A stretch of 22,257 nucleotides of DNA from Flavobacterium sp. (GCF_021151785.1 NZ_JAGKWP010000038.1:1-22257); one strand, 5' to 3'; positions 8,091 through 15,468 are shown, counted from the first letter of the stretch. The notes: a model not told the origin generated them from the sequence alone. Numbers and translations: made by a program.

Positions 8091-9417
8091 ATGCTTCAAC
8101 TTCAACAAAAGCGATACGTACACTTCCGTCTTCGTCAATATGAGTTAAATTTACTTCGTGTAAGGTGTTAACCAACTCAGGATTCCAAGGAGTTTTTACT
8201 TTTACATAATTTTCTGTAAACCCATGAATGTAACCTTCTTTGTTTTCTCCTTCAAATAAAACGGTTCTTATCGTGCCTAACTGACTTTCGTAAAAAGCTC
8301 TTCTTTTTTTAACAGATAAACCTCTAAGCATTTTACTTCTCTTTGCGCGTACATTACTAGGTACTACGCCTTCCATTAAGATGGCTTCTGTATTATCGCG
8401 CTCTGAATAGGTAAATACATGTAAGTAAGAAATGTCTAAATCATGTAAAAATTGATAAGTGTCTAAGAAATGTTCGTCTGTTTCCCCAGGAAATCCAACA
8501 ATCACATCTACACCAATACACGCATGAGGCATTACTTCACGAATTTTTGCTACACGTTCACTATACAATTCACGAAGATAACGACGCTTCATTTTCTTTA
8601 AAATATCATTACTTCCAGATTGTAATGGAATATGAAAATGTGGTACAAAAGTTCTACTTTGCGAAACGAATTCAATAGTTTCGTTTTTTAATAAATTGGG
8701 TTCAATAGAAGAAATACGTAAACGTTCAATACCTTCCACTTTATCCAACGCTTGAACTAATTCTAAGAAGGTATGCTCATGTTTTTTATTTCCAAATTCT
8801 CCTTTACCATAATCACCAATGTTGACTCCTGTTAAGACAATTTCTTTTATGTTTTGTTCTGAGATTTCTTTGGCATTTTTTAAAACATTTTCCATAGTAT
8901 CACTTCTAGAGATACCTCGTGCAAGTGGAATAGTGCAATAGGTGCATTTGTAGTCACAACCATCCTGTACTTTTAAAAAGGCTCGTGTACGGTCGCCAAT
9001 GGAGTAGCTGCCTACATAAAAATCGGCTTCATCAATCTCACATGAATGGACTTCTCCTTGTTCATTTTTAGATAAATCGTTAATGTAATCAGTAATTTTA
9101 AATTTTTCAGTGGCACCTAAAACTAAATCTACACCATCAACAGCCGCTAATTCTTCTGGTTTTAATTGTGCATAACACCCAACAGCCGCTACAAATGCTT
9201 TCTCATTTAATTTCATGGCTTTTTTTACCACTTGCTTAAATTGTTTATCTGCATTTTCAGTAACAGAACAGGTGTTTATTACATAAATATCGGCTACTTC
9301 TTCGAAATCTACACGTTCGAAGCCTTCATTTTGAAAATCTCTAGCAATAGTAGAGGTTTCAGAGAAGTTTAATTTGCATCCTAGGGTATAGAATGCGACT
9401 TTCTTTTTATTCTCCAT
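8089..9417 (-). CDS. mtaB: tRNA t6A37 methylthiotransferase MtaB
   Basis: A 442-residue radical-SAM methylthiotransferase that converts t6A at position 37 of ANN-decoding tRNAs into ms2t6A, stabilising codon-anticodon pairing. The N-terminal UPF0004 domain holds the second iron-sulfur cluster ligands in TLGCKLN (Cys14), NTCSVT (Cys50) and AVGCYAQ (Cys81). The radical-SAM motif CDYKCTYC gives Cys154, Cys158 and Cys161 for the SAM-binding 4Fe-4S cluster. The C-terminus has the TRAM-like RNA-binding segment (about 380-440). The N-terminal GCKLN and overall length fit MtaB better than MiaB or RimO. A well-matched promoter lies upstream and a terminator overlaps the stop codon, so it is monocistronic. 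Confidence 0.95.
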   Translation of the reverse strand: MENKKKVAFYTLGCKLNFSETSTIARDFQNEGFERVDFEEVADIYVINTCSVTENADKQFKQVVKKAMKLNEKAFVAAVGCYAQLKPEELAAVDGVDLVLGATEKFKITDYINDLSKNEQGEVHSCEIDEADFYVGSYSIGDRTRAFLKVQDGCDYKCTYCTIPLARGISRSDTMENVLKNAKEISEQNIKEIVLTGVNIGDYGKGEFGNKKHEHTFLELVQALDKVEGIERLRISSIEPNLLKNETIEFVSQSRTFVPHFHIPLQSGSNDILKKMKRRYLRELYSERVAKIREVMPHACIGVDVIVGFPGETDEHFLDTYQFLHDLDISYLHVFTYSERDNTEAILMEGVVPSNVRAKRSKMLRGLSVKKRRAFYESQLGTIRTVLFEGENKEGYIHGFTENYVKVKTPWNPELVNTLHEVNLTHIDEDGSVRIAFVEVEA

Positions 9418-9462
9418 AAGTAATTCTCAATTAATGAAATCGTTGTCAAAAAATTGAGAGGG

Positions 9463-9493
9463 CAAAAATACAGATTATGTGTCAATTAGGCAA
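9463..9493 (-). promoter_or_regulatory. Promoter of mtaB
   Basis: On the minus strand, TTG (9491-9493), a 20-bp spacer, then TATTTTTG (9463-9470). The expected start near 9456 leaves a leader of about 40 nt before the mtaB ATG at 9417. Confidence 0.65.
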
Positions 9494-9655
9494 TTTGAAA
9501 GTGAGTTAATTTTCATTCAAATCAATTACTAAGTAATTTTACGTTTAAATTTTTTATAAATAGATGTTTATTGTTTAGACTTTTCTTTTTTGAAAGATAA
9601 TTGGATAAAAAAAACTGGATATGCTCTAAAAAGTTTGATTTTATAGAATCAATAC
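9494..9655. other. AT-rich spacer between two divergent promoters
   Basis: The gene-free interval 9418-9791 contains the mtaB promoter, this spacer, the rpmE promoter and the rpmE leader. In the spacer itself I see no open frame of note, no strong hairpin and no repeat. Confidence 0.5.
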
Positions 9656-9685
9656 TTGTACATTCATAAAATAGTAGTATATTTG
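9656..9685 (+). promoter_or_regulatory. Promoter of the L31 gene
   Basis: TTG at 9656-9658, exactly 19 bp, then TATATTTG at 9678-9685: one of the two best promoter matches in the window, as expected for a ribosomal-protein gene. Transcription would begin near 9692, giving a leader of about 100 nt. Confidence 0.75.
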
Positions 9686-9715
9686 CACCTCAAATTAGAA
9701 AAAAGTATAACAAAA

Positions 9716-9771
9716 GGTTATAAGGCGTTTACACCTTTTACAGTATAAAAGCCGCGAAACGAGTTATAATC
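9716..9771 (+). ncRNA. Structured leader RNA of the L31 gene (candidate autoregulatory element)
   Basis: Three nested helices can be drawn: 9716-9723 with 9764-9771 (8 bp, one G-U), 9726-9730 with 9757-9761 (5 bp, CGTTT/AAACG), and 9735-9740 with 9746-9751 (6 bp, CTTTTA/TAAAAG) closing a 5-nt loop. Between the outer and middle helices is a GG/AG internal loop, and between the middle and inner helices an ACAC/CCGCG internal loop. The element lies between the predicted transcription start (about 9692) and the ATG at 9792. L31 leaders that bind the protein for feedback are known in other phyla; the role here is inferred from position and folding only. Confidence 0.5.
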
Positions 9772-9791
9772 ATAAATTAAAAAGATTTATC

Positions 9792-10043
9792 ATGAAAAAA
9801 GGTATTCACCCAGAAAATTACAGATTAGTAGCATTCAAAGATATGTCAAACGATGACGTATTCATCACTAAATCAACAGTTGAAACTAAAGAAACAATCA
9901 CAGTTGATGGTGTAGAATACCCAGTATTTAAAATGGAGATTTCTAGAACATCTCACCCATTCTATACAGGTAAATCTAAGTTGATCGATACAGCAGGTCG
10001 TATCGACAAATTCAAAAACAAGTACGCGAAATTCCAAAAATAA
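9792..10043 (+). CDS. rpmE: 50S ribosomal protein L31, type B (zinc-independent)
   Basis: An 83-residue ribosomal protein that bridges the large and small subunits. MKKGIHPENYRLVAFKDMS is the characteristic opening, followed by ISRTSHPFYTGKSKLIDTAGRIDKF, the conserved L31 core. It has no cysteine, so it lacks the zinc-binding CxxC of type A and belongs to the longer type B (YkgM/RpmE2-like) form, which is common as the sole L31 in Bacteroidota. It has its own strong promoter, a leader with nested helices and a GC-rich hairpin terminator 21 bp after the stop, so it is a single-gene unit. Feedback control through the leader is likely but inferred. Confidence 0.97.
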   Translation: MKKGIHPENYRLVAFKDMSNDDVFITKSTVETKETITVDGVEYPVFKMEISRTSHPFYTGKSKLIDTAGRIDKFKNKYAKFQK

Positions 10044-10064
10044 TAGAATTTCCTATTCATACAG

Positions 10065-10092
10065 AAGCCTCGATTTTTTCGAGGCTTTTTTT
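10065..10092 (+). terminator. Rho-independent terminator of the L31 gene
   Basis: A 9-bp perfect stem (AAGCCTCGA, 10065-10073, with TCGAGGCTT, 10079-10087), a 5-T loop, and T residues to 10092. Confidence 0.9.
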
Positions 10093-10114
10093 ATGTTTTC
10101 TACTTCAAATCCAT

Positions 10115-10122
10115 TAACTTTG
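10115..10122 (+). promoter_or_regulatory. -7 element upstream of the GlmU-like gene
   Basis: TAACTTTG matches TAnnTTTG; it lies 25 bp before the ATG at 10148 and just after the L31 terminator. No TTG is obvious at the -33 distance. Confidence 0.5.
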
Positions 10123-10147
10123 GCTCTTCACTTAGAAAAACAAAACC

Positions 10148-11323
10148 ATGAATTATATTCTTTTTGATGGTAACGTACGTAATGCGTTGTTACCTTTTAC
10201 TTTTACTAGACCGGTAGCTGATATTCGTGTGGGTATTTTAACCATTCGTGAAAAATGGGAAAAATATTTAGGCAATACAACAACTACAATTACCGAGGAA
10301 TACTTATCTGAAAAATTCCCGATGGTAGAAATGGAAGAGAATGTGATTATCAATGCTTCTTTTTTACCAAATCAAGTTTTAGCTGAAATGGTGCGTAACT
10401 TGGAAGAAAACCAAGCCATTTTTTATGAAGATGAAGTAATTGCATTTTACACAAAAGAAGGGCAAGAGGTGGATTTTGAAACTTATGAGATTATAGAGTT
10501 TAATGACGAGTGTATTCGAATTGAGCATACTTGGGATATTTTCCAAAAAAATGATGCAGCCATTAGAGAAGATTTTGATTTACTAACAGAAGATCGTTTT
10601 TCTCAGCCTATTCCAAAATCAGTTAACGTTATTGCCCCTGAAAATATTTTTATTGAAGAAGGAGCTAAATTAGAATTTGTTACGCTTAATGCCTCAACAG
10701 GTCCTATTTATATAGGTAAAAATGCTGAAATTATGGAAGGTTCTGTGATTCGTGGCCCATTTGCTCTTGGTGAAGAAGCGCAAGTAAAATTAGCAACTAA
10801 AATTTATGGTGCTACAACTGTTGGTCCTCATTGTAGAGTGGGTGGAGAAGTCAATAACTCTGTGTTGTTTGCTTATTCTAACAAAGGGCATGATGGTTTT
10901 TTAGGTAATTCAGTTCTAGGGGAGTGGTGTAATATTGGTGCAGATAGTAACAACTCAAATTTAAAAAATAATTATGAGGAGGTAAAACTTTGGAGTTATG
11001 AATCAGAACGTTTTGAAAAGACTGGCCTTCAATTTTGTGGATTAATGATGGGAGATCATAGTAAGTGTGGAATTAATACTATGTTTAATACTGGAACAGT
11101 TGTGGGAGTGAGTACTAATATCTTTGGAAGTGGTTTCCCTAGAAATTTTGTACCGAGTTTTAGTTGGGGTGGTGCTACTGGATTTACCACTTATATTACT
11201 AAAAAAGCATTTGAAACAGCTAAAATAGTGATGAGTAGGAGACATGTAGATTTTACAGAAGAAGATGCTAAAATCTTAGAGCATATTTTTGAAGAAACAA
11301 AAAAATATAGAAATGAAGCTTAA
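10148..11323 (+). CDS. GlmU-family sugar nucleotidyltransferase/acetyltransferase (alternative Bacteroidota type)
   Basis: A 391-residue cytoplasmic protein of the Bacteroidota 'alternative GlmU' family, annotated as UDP-GlcNAc diphosphorylase/glucosamine-1-phosphate acetyltransferase supplying peptidoglycan and LPS precursors. The N-terminal half starts MNYILFDGNVRNALLPFTFTRP, where LLPFTFTRPVADIRVGILTIREKW is the family signature; the canonical GxGTRM loop of E. coli GlmU is absent. From about residue 160 to 330 are left-handed beta-helix hexapeptide repeats (for example IYIGKNAEIMEGSVIRGP and ATKIYGATTVGPHCRVGG), then SNLKNNYEEVKLW, which is a common hexapeptide-enzyme active-site loop. 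The gene stands alone, with its own -7 element and a terminator about 40 bp after the stop. Biochemical activity is inferred from family. Confidence 0.85.
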   Translation: MNYILFDGNVRNALLPFTFTRPVADIRVGILTIREKWEKYLGNTTTTITEEYLSEKFPMVEMEENVIINASFLPNQVLAEMVRNLEENQAIFYEDEVIAFYTKEGQEVDFETYEIIEFNDECIRIEHTWDIFQKNDAAIREDFDLLTEDRFSQPIPKSVNVIAPENIFIEEGAKLEFVTLNASTGPIYIGKNAEIMEGSVIRGPFALGEEAQVKLATKIYGATTVGPHCRVGGEVNNSVLFAYSNKGHDGFLGNSVLGEWCNIGADSNNSNLKNNYEEVKLWSYESERFEKTGLQFCGLMMGDHSKCGINTMFNTGTVVGVSTNIFGSGFPRNFVPSFSWGGATGFTTYITKKAFETAKIVMSRRHVDFTEEDAKILEHIFEETKKYRNEA

Positions 11324-11364
11324 GAGTAAGTTTTAAAGAATTACAATTATAAAAGCTATTCAAC

Positions 11365-11398
11365 AAAAAACCATTAAAATTATACTTAATGGTTTTTT
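11365..11398. terminator. Bidirectional terminator between the GlmU-like and AHSA1-like genes
   Basis: A 13-bp inverted repeat (11365-11377, core ACCATTAA, with 11386-11398, core TTAATGGT), an 8-nt loop, and A and T tracts at the two ends, suited to both the rightward gene and the leftward gene ending at 11404. Confidence 0.85.
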
Positions 11399-11403
11399 TT
11401 ATT

Positions 11404-11850
11404 CTAAGCGCGTTCCGCTATTTTTTTAACTATTTCTAATCCTCTAGGAAAATGCTCGACAAAATAGTCTATATATTGTTCTAGAGTATCAATAGTAACT
11501 AACAAGGTGCAAAAAGTATTTTTGGGAATAATGCGATAGGATTCCTCGGCTTCAGTCCACAATAAACTATGCTCGTCTAACGGTTGTTCTTCATAGTTTT
11601 TTAATTCGCCAATGTGACAAAAAGCGATGTATTCATTTTCAATTTTTTCAACAATATCTGCATACATACCTTCTCCATTAGGGGCAATAAAATGAATTCG
11701 ACTTCCTAAATTAAAATCTGATTCATAATAAGTGCCTTCGCAAAAGGCGTGACACCATGTAGAATAATTATTAGGATCCCACAAGGCATTCCATATTTGT
11801 TTAGGATGTGCCTTTATGTCAATTTCAAAATGAAGTTTTTCCAAATGCAT
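11404..11850 (-). CDS. START/AHSA1-like (SRPBCC) domain protein A
   Basis: A 148-residue single-domain protein of the SRPBCC superfamily, whose members form a deep hydrophobic pocket and bind varied ligands or assist Hsp90-like functions. The start MHLEKLHFEIDIKAHPKQIWNALWDPNNYSTW is the usual first strand, helix and tryptophan. A longer frame begins at 11946, but that extension overlaps the upstream gene entirely, so the ATG at 11850, which lies 7 bp after the previous stop, is preferred. The C-terminal helix TLEQYIDYFVEHFPRGLEIVKKIA completes the fold. It shares its fold class with the gene just upstream and is probably cotranscribed with it. The ligand and role cannot be told. Confidence 0.8.
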   Translation of the reverse strand: MHLEKLHFEIDIKAHPKQIWNALWDPNNYSTWCHAFCEGTYYESDFNLGSRIHFIAPNGEGMYADIVEKIENEYIAFCHIGELKNYEEQPLDEHSLLWTEAEESYRIIPKNTFCTLLVTIDTLEQYIDYFVEHFPRGLEIVKKIAERA

Positions 11851-11857
11851 GACTAAA

Positions 11858-12259
11858 TTATTGCTCACAATAGTTTTTGAAATTATGAAGAATGGCTTGC
11901 CAACCTTCTCGTTGAAGGTCGTGAGAATGTAGTTCTTCAGGTTCAAAGCTTTCGATTACTTTTACAGCATCTTCTTCAACCTCAAAGCTAATATTAACTT
12001 TTCTACCGTCTTCTAAACGATATACTATTAGTTGTTCTTCTTTAATTTGAAGAAAGGTACCTTTTAAATCAAATTGTGTATTTTCATTTTTGGCGGCCAT
12101 TGTATAATTGAAATTACCTTGCTCTTTAAAGTTGGATTCGGCTCTTGGACAATGCCAATCTTGAGAAGCAAAGTTCCAATGTAGGACATGCTCAGGTTTT
12201 GTAAAACATTCCCAAACATGGGCTAAAGAGGCATTAATTGTTGTTTGAACGGTGATCAT
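11858..12259 (-). CDS. START/AHSA1-like (SRPBCC) domain protein B
   Basis: A 133-residue SRPBCC/AHSA1-domain protein, adjacent to a second one. MITVQTTINASLAHVWECFTKPEHVLHWNFASQDWHCPRAE is the standard first strand, helix and W-N/D-W segment; the end HDLQREGWQAILHNFKNYCE is the usual C-terminal helix. A longer frame starts at 12319, but a TATATTTG promoter element (12280-12287) lies inside that extension, so the ATG at 12259 is taken as the start. The transcript leader would be only about 15 nt. The fold is well supported. Function is unknown; AHSA1-domain proteins include Hsp90 co-chaperone-like and polyketide-cyclase-like members. Confidence 0.82.
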   Translation of the reverse strand: MITVQTTINASLAHVWECFTKPEHVLHWNFASQDWHCPRAESNFKEQGNFNYTMAAKNENTQFDLKGTFLQIKEEQLIVYRLEDGRKVNISFEVEEDAVKVIESFEPEELHSHDLQREGWQAILHNFKNYCEQ

Positions 12260-12279
12260 AATTTGTAAATTAATAGTAT

Positions 12280-12287
12280 CAAATATA
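12280..12287 (-). promoter_or_regulatory. -7 element of the AHSA1-like gene pair
   Basis: The minus strand reads TATATTTG, matching TAnnTTTG, about 21 bp before the chosen ATG at 12259. The -33 element is not clear. Its position argues against the longer N-terminus of the encoded protein. Confidence 0.55.
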
Positions 12288-12325
12288 CATTTTTTATTCA
12301 AAATTTCTTCTCTTTTCACTGTGAT

Positions 12326-13882
12326 TTAAGAACTGCAACTTAACATGGAGCATCCTACTTTAGTTCGAGCCCAATCTGGTCTTTTGGCAAACCATTTTTC
12401 AAATTCGGGTTGCTCTTCATAAGGTCTTTTCAAAACTTGGTACAGTTCGTTTATTAAATCATAATTTCCTTGATTGGCTTCATCAATGGCTAATTGCGCC
12501 ATATAATTGCGTAAGACATATTTAGGATTGACTTGATTCATCTGTTGTTTACGGAGAGCATCTGTCGTTGATTCTTCTTGTAATCGTGCTAAATATTGTT
12601 CCAACCATATTATCCAACGTGTTTTAGTTAATTCCTTAATTTCGCTCAATTGATAAAAAGCAAATGTTAATCGATCCAAAGCTTCTTCAGCAGTGATAGT
12701 AACAGAAATAGTAGCTAGTAAACGAAAAAAAATGGTCATATCTGTTTCTGATTGTTCTAAATTATCTAATAAAGAATAAATTAATTTTTGATCTTCTGCT
12801 TTAGTAATTTGTAGTCCTAATTTACCTCGCATCATCTTTAAATATTGAGATTCATATTGCGTAGCAAACGAGTTTAAAACGGCTTCCAAAGGTTCTGTTG
12901 CTTCTATTAAAGGGTATAAGGAATTAGCCAATTGGTATAAATTCCATAACATAATATCGGGTTGATTACCAAAACGATAGCGACGATTTTCGCGGTCAGT
13001 AGTATTGGGTGTCCAGTCAGTATGATAGTCCTCTAACCAGCCATAAGGGCCATAGTCAATAGTAATGCCATGTACCGACATATTATCAGTGTTCATGACG
13101 CCATGTACAAAACCTACACGTTGCCAATGAAGAACTAAGGCTAAACTACTATCAACTACTTGTTGTAAAAAATCAATATATTTTTGTTTTCCAGAACTAG
13201 TAATGTTAGGAAAATAATGAGTAATAGTATAGTCAGCTAATTGTTGAAGATGTTCAAGATCTCCTTGAGAAGCAAAGAGTTCAAAATGACCAAAACGAAT
13301 AAAACTTGGAGCCACTCGGCAAACAATGGCTCCTTTTTCTAAAGCAGGATTTCCGTTATATAACATATCTCTAACCACGTCATCTCCGGATAAAAATAAA
13401 GCTAACGAGCGCGTAGTAGGAACACCTAAATGAAACATAGCTTCACTACATAAATGCTCTCGAATAGAAGACCGCAATACGGCAAAACCATCCCCTCTTC
13501 TAGAATAGGGAGTTGGTCCAGCACCTTTAAGTTGAACAGACCATTGGTTTAATTCGCCTAAATTAATAGCACGGCCATCTCCTAATTGACCAGCCCAATT
13601 ACCAAATTGATGCCCAGCATAATTCATCGCAAAAGGTTTGGAATTAGTTCCTGTTTTCTGACCTGAAAATAGAGCTACAAAATCGGAAGATAACAGATAG
13701 TCGGCAGACAATCCAAGTAATTCGGCTACTTCTTCACTGTAGTGAATTAGTTGAGGTTGGGAAGGGATTTTAGGACTTACATAAGAAAAATGAGCAGCAG
13801 GAACTAGACGAACATAATTGTTTGAAATAGAGTCAGCTACAAGCTGATCAGTAAATTGATTTTGAAAAATAGGTGTTTTCAT
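12326..13882 (-). CDS. selO: SelO/YdiU, protein adenylyltransferase (AMPylase) pseudokinase
   Basis: A 518-residue pseudokinase of the SelO family that transfers AMP from ATP to hydroxyl side chains of redox-related proteins. The family segment NYAGHQFGNWAGQLGDGRAINLGE is at residues 87-110, Lys119 is in QLKGAGPTPYSRRGDG, and GFVHGVMNTDNMSVHGITIDYGPYGWLEDY (257-286) carries the catalytic Asn267 and Asp276. The C-terminus ends GCSMLSCSS: a Cys replaces the selenocysteine of animal SelO, followed by Ser-Ser, with a second Cys five residues before. In E. coli SelO the C-terminal Cys is redox-active and gates activity. The length is normal. The gene has a TAATTTTG element at 13902-13909 and is divergent from a PLP enzyme. 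Confidence 0.95.
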   Translation of the reverse strand: MKTPIFQNQFTDQLVADSISNNYVRLVPAAHFSYVSPKIPSQPQLIHYSEEVAELLGLSADYLLSSDFVALFSGQKTGTNSKPFAMNYAGHQFGNWAGQLGDGRAINLGELNQWSVQLKGAGPTPYSRRGDGFAVLRSSIREHLCSEAMFHLGVPTTRSLALFLSGDDVVRDMLYNGNPALEKGAIVCRVAPSFIRFGHFELFASQGDLEHLQQLADYTITHYFPNITSSGKQKYIDFLQQVVDSSLALVLHWQRVGFVHGVMNTDNMSVHGITIDYGPYGWLEDYHTDWTPNTTDRENRRYRFGNQPDIMLWNLYQLANSLYPLIEATEPLEAVLNSFATQYESQYLKMMRGKLGLQITKAEDQKLIYSLLDNLEQSETDMTIFFRLLATISVTITAEEALDRLTFAFYQLSEIKELTKTRWIIWLEQYLARLQEESTTDALRKQQMNQVNPKYVLRNYMAQLAIDEANQGNYDLINELYQVLKRPYEEQPEFEKWFAKRPDWARTKVGCSMLSCSS

Positions 13883-13901
13883 AGCAGTGAATACATAACT
13901 C

Positions 13902-13909
13902 CAAAATTA
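13902..13909 (-). promoter_or_regulatory. -7 element of selO
   Basis: The minus strand reads TAATTTTG, a TAnnTTTG match, 19 bp before the selO ATG. A second identical octamer is at 13949-13956, so a more distant start is also possible. No well-placed TTG. Confidence 0.45.
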
Positions 13910-13932
13910 CTAATAAAAAATGGAATAAAAAG

Positions 13933-13965
13933 TTGAAAAGGAAAATACCAAAATTAGTATCTTTG
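13933..13965 (+). promoter_or_regulatory. Promoter of the class-V aminotransferase gene
   Basis: TTG at 13933-13935, 22 bp, then TATCTTTG at 13958-13965. The predicted start near 13972 precedes the ATG at 13984. The TTG, which could be read as an alternative translation start, is thus better explained as the -33 element. Confidence 0.6.
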
Positions 13966-13983
13966 GTCCCAAATTTTCAAACC

Positions 13984-15468
13984 ATGTCTGAGACAGCTAC
14001 CCCAACACAACTAGAACATTATTTTGATACGTTTCGTAAGGATATCATAGGAATCAATCAAACATTTGAATCTCCCTTTGGTAAACAAAAAATTATTTAC
14101 ACCGATTGGACAGCCAGTGGACGTTTGTATAGACCTATTGAGGAAAAACTGATGAATGAGTTTGGTCCTTTTGTGGCTAATACACATACGGAGACATCGG
14201 TTACTGGTACCGCTATGACTATGGCTTATCATGAAGCGCGTCATATTATCAAAAAGCATGTAAATGCGAATGAAAATGATGTGTTAATTACAGATGGAAC
14301 GGGGATGACTGGAGTCGTGAATAAACTACAACGAATTCTTGGTTTACGTGTATCTGAAAATTTAAAAGCTTTTACTTCCATTCCAGAAGAAGTAAAACCT
14401 ATCGTATTTATTTCGCATATGGAACATCATTCTAATCAAACGTCTTGGTTAGAAACTATTGCCGATGTAATTGTGATTCCAGCTACTGAGGACGGTTTGT
14501 TTTGCTTAGAAAATTTTAAAAAGTTAGTAAAACAATACGAACATAGAAGTTTTAAAATTGCTTCAATAACTTCTTGTTCTAATGTAACAGGTATTCAAAC
14601 GCCTTATCACGAAGTAGCTAAAATCATGCATCAGCATGGAGGAGTTTGTTTTGTAGATTTTGCTTGCTCTGGTCCTTATGTCACTATTGATATGCATCCA
14701 GAAGATCCGGAGGCTTATTTAGATGCTATCTTTTTTTCACCGCATAAATTTTTAGGAGGTCCAGGTACTTCAGGAGTGTTACTTTTCAATAAAAACTTAT
14801 ATAAGAATAACGTACCAGATTGTCCTGGTGGTGGAACTGTTAGTTGGACCAATCCATGGGGCGAACATAAATACATTGATAATATTGAGGAAAGAGAAGA
14901 TGGAGGTACGCCAGGTTTTTTACAAGTGATTAAAACCGCTTTAGCTATTCAATTGAAAGAGAAAATGGATGTGCAAAAAATATTGGAGCGTGAGCATGAA
15001 ATCGTAGCTTATATTTTTGAGCGTTTAGGAGCTATTTCTAATATTACTATTTTAGCAGGTCAACATCAAAATCGTTTAGGAGTAATTTCTTTTTATATTG
15101 ATGATTTGCACTATAATTTAGGGGTAAAATTATTAAATGATAAATTTGGAATTCAAACGCGTGGTGGTTGCAGTTGTGCAGGAACGTATGGGCACTATTT
15201 GTTACATGTAGATCAAGAAACATCAAATGAAATTACATGTAGCATTACTTCTGGAGATTTAGAAAGAAAGCCTGGATGGATTCGAATGTCTATTCACCCT
15301 ACAACTACTTCAGCAGAAATTCAATATGTTTGTGATGCTATTATTGAACTGGCAGAGAACTTTACCAGTTGGGCAAGTGATTATGAATACAACCCTAAAA
15401 CTAATGAATTCTCATATAAAGGAGCGACTATTAGTATAAAAAATCAGGTGCTTGCTTGGTTTCACTAA
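13984..15468 (+). CDS. Class-V aminotransferase / cysteine-desulfurase-like PLP enzyme
   Basis: A 494-residue PLP-dependent fold-type I enzyme. SHMEHHSNQTSW (residues 144-155) is the conserved segment of the NifS/SufS/CsdA superfamily, CFVDFACSGPY holds the PLP-nitrogen-binding Asp225, and FFSPHKFLGGPGTSG carries the Schiff-base Lys255. TRGGCSCAGTYGH (392-404) places Cys396 and Cys398 where the nucleophilic cysteine of type II desulfurases is found. The N-terminal 100 residues and the roughly 90 C-terminal residues make it longer than SufS (about 410), so it belongs to a less studied branch. Reaction uncertain: Cys/selenocysteine lyase or desulfurase is likely, but a different amino-acid lyase is possible. 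The ATG at 13984 is preferred to the TTG at 13933 because of the promoter. Confidence 0.82.
   Translation: MSETATPTQLEHYFDTFRKDIIGINQTFESPFGKQKIIYTDWTASGRLYRPIEEKLMNEFGPFVANTHTETSVTGTAMTMAYHEARHIIKKHVNANENDVLITDGTGMTGVVNKLQRILGLRVSENLKAFTSIPEEVKPIVFISHMEHHSNQTSWLETIADVIVIPATEDGLFCLENFKKLVKQYEHRSFKIASITSCSNVTGIQTPYHEVAKIMHQHGGVCFVDFACSGPYVTIDMHPEDPEAYLDAIFFSPHKFLGGPGTSGVLLFNKNLYKNNVPDCPGGGTVSWTNPWGEHKYIDNIEEREDGGTPGFLQVIKTALAIQLKEKMDVQKILEREHEIVAYIFERLGAISNITILAGQHQNRLGVISFYIDDLHYNLGVKLLNDKFGIQTRGGCSCAGTYGHYLLHVDQETSNEITCSITSGDLERKPGWIRMSIHPTTTSAEIQYVCDAIIELAENFTSWASDYEYNPKTNEFSYKGATISIKNQVLAWFH

Noticed and set aside
11851..11946. Longer N-terminus for AHSA1-like protein A
   Set aside because: It would overlap the upstream coding region entirely, and the family start fits the ATG at 11850.
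12326..12400. Selenocysteine in SelO
   Set aside because: The codon at the position is Cys (TGC/TGT type), not TGA, and there is no sign of a bacterial SECIS.
13933..13983. TTG at 13933 as the start of the PLP enzyme
   Set aside because: It coincides with the -33 element and precedes the TATCTTTG -7 element; the ATG at 13984 lies shortly after the expected transcription start.
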